A stretch of DNA of 57,526 bases from an uncultured SAR86 cluster bacterium (GTDB lineage Bacteria; Pseudomonadota; Gammaproteobacteria; Magnimaribacterales; D2472): NCBI GenBank assembly GCA_902610905.1, contig CACLXS010000005.1:1-57526 (forward strand), written 5' to 3'. Below are positions 53,786 through 57,526 of the stretch, piece after piece. The translations under genes and the position numbers were made by a program. Under the pieces are notes generated by a model. The model was not told where the DNA came from. It did no database searches and worked only from the letters and a program-made list of their open reading frames with translations. How positions within the stretch are numbered: position 1 is the first letter of the stretch; each line of letters begins with the position of its first letter.

Positions 53786-55397
53786 CCTCTAAATAACCTA
53801 AATAATTTAAAGAGCTTTCAGCAATTTCTGCAAATAGAGGTGCGGCAATCATTCCACCTGAGTATGCGTTTAATCCAGGATCCTCAATTGATACAAATAT
53901 TGTCAATGATTTCTCTGATATAGGAGTAATACCAACAAAAGAAGCACGATATAAATCTTCAGCGTAACCTGATCCTGATCTAATCCTATGCACAGTTCCA
54001 GTTTTTCCACCCTGAGTAAATCCATCTATATTTGCTTTTTTACCAGTACCAAACTCTACAACTTTTTTTAGTGCGTCTAATGTATGATCCGCAGACTCTT
54101 TTGAGATAACTCTCTTATATGTTACCTCGTCATTCATAAGTAGTTTGAAATCTTTGCGAATTCCCTTATTTGCAAAAGTTGAGTAAGCAGATGTAATTTG
54201 ATATGGGCTAACTGTGAAGCCATACCCATAGCCCATGCTGGCGAGCTCTCTATTTGAAACCTCTTCTTTACTATTAATTAAACCAAAAGCTGCTGATGGG
54301 AAGTTGATTGATATTGGTTTACTAAAACCAAAATTATAATAATTGGTCTTCAAGGCATCGTATCCCAATCCTAATGCAATTTTGGATGCCCCAACTTGGC
54401 TTGAATGAGCAATAATTTCTTTAGGAGTTAACTGAACATAATTTTTTGTGTCAGAAATAATCTTCTTACCTAATCGCAAACGTCTTGGCAGCTCCATTAA
54501 TTCATCAGGATTTATAACACCCTCATCTACAGCTTTCGAAAAAACTATGGGTTTTATAACAGACCCTAGCTCATATGCATCAACAAGAGCCCTATTCTTT
54601 TGAATTGATCTGTTTGAGTTGTTAGGGTTATATGAGGGATAACTCGCTATTGCAAGTATTTCTCCACTTAAATTATCAAATACTAAAACTGTTCCAGCTT
54701 TAGCTTTATTTTTTACTATGGCCTCAACTAAATATTTATATGAATAAAACTGAATAGTTGAATCAATAGTTAAGACTATGTCCTGACCTTTAATTGATTT
54801 TTCAATGTCGATAGGTTTTGAAATAATTTCCTGTTTTGCATTTTTATAGAACTTTTGCTTTCCAGTCTTTCCTGAAAGTATCGAATCATAACTTTTTTCT
54901 AGTCCCTCTTGTGCTCTATCCTTTCCATAAAAACCAACAAGTGGCGCAATCTGTTCACCTAAAGGATAATGTCTGCTGTGACGTATTTCTATCTCTAGTT
55001 CATTAAAATTAAGATCTTCAATAATTGACTGATCTTCAGCGGTTAAACCTTTTTTAAGAAGAGTTTTCCTTTTAAAGGGCTTAATAATAGAAATATCTTC
55101 ATCTATCTCCATCAGATCTTTAAGCTTAAGAAATTTATCAATATTTAAACCCTTTAAAGCATATAAATCATAATTAATAATAGAAACTGCCAGCGGAAAC
55201 TTATTTCTGTCATATATCGCTCCTCTTACAGGATTAATTTCTCTATATTTTATATATCTTTTTTTTCCTTCATTTTGCAGAAAAAGGCTGTCCTCGACTT
55301 GAACTAATATAATCTTAAAAACAACAGCAAAGATTGCTCCAACAAGACAAAAGCATGTAACGAACAGTCTCCAATTTATAAAATTAATTTTTTTCAT
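53778..55397 (-). CDS. ftsI: Peptidoglycan D,D-transpeptidase FtsI (PBP3)
   Basis: 539 residues: membrane helix (about 11-31), the INPVRGAIYDRN segment, pedestal domain and transpeptidase domain. Active-site motif 1 is Ser279-Val-Ile-Lys282 (ELGSVIKP) and motif 3 is Lys465-Thr-Gly (GGKTGT). Motif 2, SxN in the family, reads Ser332-Ser-Gln334 (HSSQVGASKIAL against KSSNVGVSKLAL in E. coli). It crosslinks septal peptidoglycan with FtsW. It overlaps ftsL by 14 nt. Confidence 0.95.
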   Translation of the reverse strand: MKKINFINWRLFVTCFCLVGAIFAVVFKIILVQVEDSLFLQNEGKKRYIKYREINPVRGAIYDRNKFPLAVSIINYDLYALKGLNIDKFLKLKDLMEIDEDISIIKPFKRKTLLKKGLTAEDQSIIEDLNFNELEIEIRHSRHYPLGEQIAPLVGFYGKDRAQEGLEKSYDSILSGKTGKQKFYKNAKQEIISKPIDIEKSIKGQDIVLTIDSTIQFYSYKYLVEAIVKNKAKAGTVLVFDNLSGEILAIASYPSYNPNNSNRSIQKNRALVDAYELGSVIKPIVFSKAVDEGVINPDELMELPRRLRLGKKIISDTKNYVQLTPKEIIAHSSQVGASKIALGLGYDALKTNYYNFGFSKPISINFPSAAFGLINSKEEVSNRELASMGYGYGFTVSPYQITSAYSTFANKGIRKDFKLLMNDEVTYKRVISKESADHTLDALKKVVEFGTGKKANIDGFTQGGKTGTVHRIRSGSGYAEDLYRASFVGITPISEKSLTIFVSIEDPGLNAYSGGMIAAPLFAEIAESSLNYLGYLEDE

Positions 55398-55668
55398 TAG
55401 TGATACTTTTAATTATGGTCTTAGGCTTCCGTTTAAACATGCCAAGATCTTCCTTAGCAATGCGCTCAATGTAAGCTGGTGAATTATTGGTATATGACTG
55501 TGTAATAAGTTTTATATTTTTATCTTTGAATGATTCATGCTCTTTGAATAGGTTTTCTTGATTGTTATTTAATCTATTTATTTCAAATGAAAGCTTAATT
55601 TTTTCAAGACTAAGAAAGATGATAGAAATTAACATTAAAATTAATATTGAGTTTTGTTTATTAGTCAT
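55384..55668 (-). CDS. ftsL: Cell division protein FtsL
   Basis: 94 residues: membrane helix (about 8-22) followed by a leucine/asparagine heptad coiled coil (about 24-60) and a conserved-type end YIERIAKEDLGMFKRKP. It forms a complex with FtsB and FtsQ. Sequence is poorly conserved in this family, so the call leans on size, topology and position between rsmH and ftsI. Overlaps rsmH by 4 nt. Confidence 0.9.
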   Translation of the reverse strand: MTNKQNSILILMLISIIFLSLEKIKLSFEINRLNNNQENLFKEHESFKDKNIKLITQSYTNNSPAYIERIAKEDLGMFKRKPKTIIKSITNEKN

Positions 55669-56558
55669 AATTTTTTAAACACTCTCATGATTGCACTTCT
55701 TGATCTTTTGTTTAGTTCAATCTCTTTAGCAGATGGCCTTACCTTTTTTGCTATACATTCAAACTCTTTAAATTCTTCATTATTTATTGGTATATCTTTA
55801 GGATAATTTTTTATTTCAGCTTTAAAAAAATTTTTAACAATATTATCTTCCAACGAATGAAAAGAAATAACCACAACGATTCCATTTTTTTTAAGTAAAC
55901 TCTTTGCATGAATTAAAGAGTTTGATAGCTCTGTCAATTCATCATTTAAATGAATTCTGAATGCTTGGAATGATTTTGTAGCTGGATGAATTTTATTTTT
56001 TTTATCTGGATAAATATCTTGAATGAGGTTTGCTAGCTGCAATGTTGAATCAAGAGTATTGTGATTTCGATATTCAACAATACTAAGTGAAATCAGCTTT
56101 GCATGCTTTTCATCTCCATATTTATATAAAACTTCTTTAATATCATTTTCAGTTGCTTTGTTGATCCAATCGGCTAATGGTTTTCCTTTTTTTGTATCAA
56201 ATCTCATATCAAGAGGCCCATTATGTCTAAAACTGAACCCCCTAGAAGCATCATCAAAATGAGTTGAGCAAGTACCCAAATCATATAGAATTCCATCTAC
56301 TGAATCTTTACTAAAATATTTATTAATATTACTAAATGAATCTTGAATGATCTTAAAGTTAGTATTTTGAATATGGTTTGCATGCTCAATAGCATCACTA
56401 TCTTTATCAAAAGATGTTAATTGAGAATTAGAAGAAATTGTTTCTAAAATTTTTTGTGTATGACCGCCGCGGCCATATGTGCAATCTATATAAGTACCTT
56501 CTTTTTTATTAACTAGAAAATCTACTGACTCTTCCAGCAAGACTGGAAAATGCGGCAT
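55665..56558 (-). CDS. rsmH: 16S rRNA (cytosine-1402-N4)-methyltransferase RsmH (MraW)
   Basis: 297 residues. HFPVLLEESVDFL, YIDCTYGRGGHTQKIL (SAM site), GILYDLGTCSTHFDDASRGFSFRHNGPLDMRFD, FQAFRIHLNDEL and VVISFHSLEDNIVKNFF are diagnostic. The ATG follows the ftsZ stop after 1 nt. In most bacteria mraZ precedes rsmH; here the preceding gene is ftsZ and no mraZ is present. Confidence 0.98.
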   Translation of the reverse strand: MPHFPVLLEESVDFLVNKKEGTYIDCTYGRGGHTQKILETISSNSQLTSFDKDSDAIEHANHIQNTNFKIIQDSFSNINKYFSKDSVDGILYDLGTCSTHFDDASRGFSFRHNGPLDMRFDTKKGKPLADWINKATENDIKEVLYKYGDEKHAKLISLSIVEYRNHNTLDSTLQLANLIQDIYPDKKNKIHPATKSFQAFRIHLNDELTELSNSLIHAKSLLKKNGIVVVISFHSLEDNIVKNFFKAEIKNYPKDIPINNEEFKEFECIAKKVRPSAKEIELNKRSRSAIMRVFKKL

Positions 56559-56559
56559 C

Positions 56560-57526
56560 TTAATCTACTTGCTTTCTCATAAAAGTTGGCACATCAAGGA
56601 AATCAATTTCCGCTGCAGACGATGTGCCAACTTTTTGACTGGTTTGTTCTTTATTCAATCCAACAGGATTTAATTGCATTGATGGCTGATTATCGATAAC
56701 TAATTTTGGAGCTCTTTGATCAACACCAGTAGCCACAATAGTTACCTGTAAATCATCTTTTACTGTGTCATCATATACAAGTCCATAAATTATATTTGCG
56801 TCCTCATGAACAATTTCTTCAACAATATCAGCAACTTCCGCCTGGTCACCCAATGTTGGTTTTGCTGCAGTAATATTAACTAAGACACCTCTTGCATTTT
56901 TTAGATTTATATCTTCAAGCAATTCGCTTCTTACAGCTTGAGTGGCTGCAGCTTCAGCTCTATTTTTGCCACTTGCTCTTCCTGTACCCATCATTGCAAT
57001 GCCTTTTTCAGACATGACAGTTTTTACATCAGCAAAATCAACATTGATATGTCCTTTTTTTAAGATGATATCTGATATACCTTGAACAGCTCCTTTTAAT
57101 ACATCATCTGCTTTAGCAAATGCATCCTGCATAGCTGTATCTTCTCCTAAAATCTCATATAACTTTTGATTGGGGATAGTTACAAGACTGTCAACCTCTT
57201 CAACAAGAGCAGCTAACCCTTTTTCAGCTGCAGTCATTCTTTTTTTACCTTCAAATTTAAACGGTTTTGTAACAACAGCAACTGTAAGTGCTCCCAAATC
57301 TTTAGCAATAGATGCAACTACTGGAGCTGCACCAGTTCCGGTTCCACCACCCATACCGGCAGTTATAAAAATCATATCAGCTCCAACTAATAATTCTTCT
57401 ATTGCAGCTCTATCGCTTTCAGCAGCTTTTCTTCCAACGTCGGGATTTGCTCCGGCCCCAAGTCCTTTTGTCAAACCATTACCTAGTTTTAATGTGATTG
57501 CTCCATCAGCCATTGAAAGAGCCTGG
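56560..57526 (-). CDS. ftsZ: Cell division GTPase FtsZ (5' end cut by window edge)
   Basis: The frame is open to the right edge; the first in-frame residues read QALSMADG, so about 48 N-terminal residues (including the GGGGGNA-type segment) lie outside. Visible are GLGAGANPDVGRKAA, the tubulin signature GGGTGTGAAP, the T7-loop region NVDFADVKTVM, and the C-terminal conserved peptide DFLDVPTFMRKQVD that binds FtsA and ZipA. The disordered linker before that peptide is only about 35 residues. It is upstream of rsmH with a 1-nt gap, that is, first rather than last in the dcw cluster. Confidence 0.98.
   Translation of the reverse strand, partial: QALSMADGAITLKLGNGLTKGLGAGANPDVGRKAAESDRAAIEELLVGADMIFITAGMGGGTGTGAAPVVASIAKDLGALTVAVVTKPFKFEGKKRMTAAEKGLAALVEEVDSLVTIPNQKLYEILGEDTAMQDAFAKADDVLKGAVQGISDIILKKGHINVDFADVKTVMSEKGIAMMGTGRASGKNRAEAAATQAVRSELLEDINLKNARGVLVNITAAKPTLGDQAEVADIVEEIVHEDANIIYGLVYDDTVKDDLQVTIVATGVDQRAPKLVIDNQPSMQLNPVGLNKEQTSQKVGTSSAAEIDFLDVPTFMRKQVD

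Overview
The window is AT-rich chromosomal DNA from a streamlined gammaproteobacterium. The gene order is gammaproteobacterial throughout: bamB-yfgM-hisS-ispG-rodZ-rlmN-ndk, an isc operon, purC-bamC-dapA-bcp-perM-bepA, ybgC-tolQRAB-pal-cpoB-tRNA-Lys, pyrG-kdsA-eno-ftsB-ispDF-surE-pcm, rpsF-rpsR-rplI-dnaB-alr and a dcw cluster. Low GC, start/stop overlaps at most gene joints, no gap above about 200 bp, no mobile DNA, and loss of many accessory members from these strings together suggest a free-living oligotrophic marine lineage of SAR86 type. That assignment is inference from style and synteny, not from a marker comparison.

Layout. 1-9.4 kb (- strand): the end of an outer-membrane assembly/tRNA/isoprenoid string (bamB partial, yfgM, hisS, ispG, rodZ, rlmN, ndk), then iscX-fdx-iscA-iscU-iscS-iscR, an Fe-S operon without hscBA, led by a textbook type-1 IscR operator. 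9.4-16.4 kb: purC, bamC, dapA (-), bcp (+), perM (-), bepA (+) and an ATP/ADP-carrier-like transporter (-). 16.4-24.3 kb (-): tRNA-Lys, cpoB, pal, tolB, tolA, tolR, tolQ, ybgC, a small PD-(D/E)XK nuclease sitting where ruvCAB normally is, yebC, aspS and a zinc-ribbon protein. 24.3-28.9 kb: proS lacking its editing insert (+), an alpha-E protein and a circularly permuted ATP-grasp protein (-), and the proteasome-like Anbu protease (+). 28.9-31.6 kb: thiolase, recA with a perfect SOS box (-), fdxA (+). 31.6-38.9 kb (-): DUF368, pcm, surE, fused ispDF, ftsB, eno, kdsA, pyrG. 39-42.5 kb (-): alr, dnaB, rplI, rpsR, rpsF. 42.6-57.5 kb (-): a dcw cluster running ftsZ (partial)-rsmH-ftsL-ftsI-murE-murF-mraY-murD-ftsW-murG-murC-ddl-ftsQ-ftsA.

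How the genes work together. Most of the window builds and divides the envelope: peptidoglycan precursors (alr, ddl, murC-G, mraY, dapA), septation (fts genes, Tol-Pal, CpoB), outer-membrane assembly (bamB, bamC, bepA), LPS Kdo (kdsA) and isoprenoid supply (ispG, ispDF, DUF368). IspG and RlmN are Fe-S enzymes encoded next to the isc genes that would supply their clusters.

The most unusual points are: replacement of ruvCAB by one resolvase-like nuclease gene; a dcw cluster with ftsZ first instead of last; a MurD missing about 65 internal residues but keeping its catalytic residues; non-canonical motifs in MurE and FtsI; a ProRS from which the editing domain has been cleanly removed; an isc operon without chaperones and a predicted leaderless iscR transcript; and syntenic 'ghosts' where truD, nlpD-rpoS, mutS and recX would be expected.
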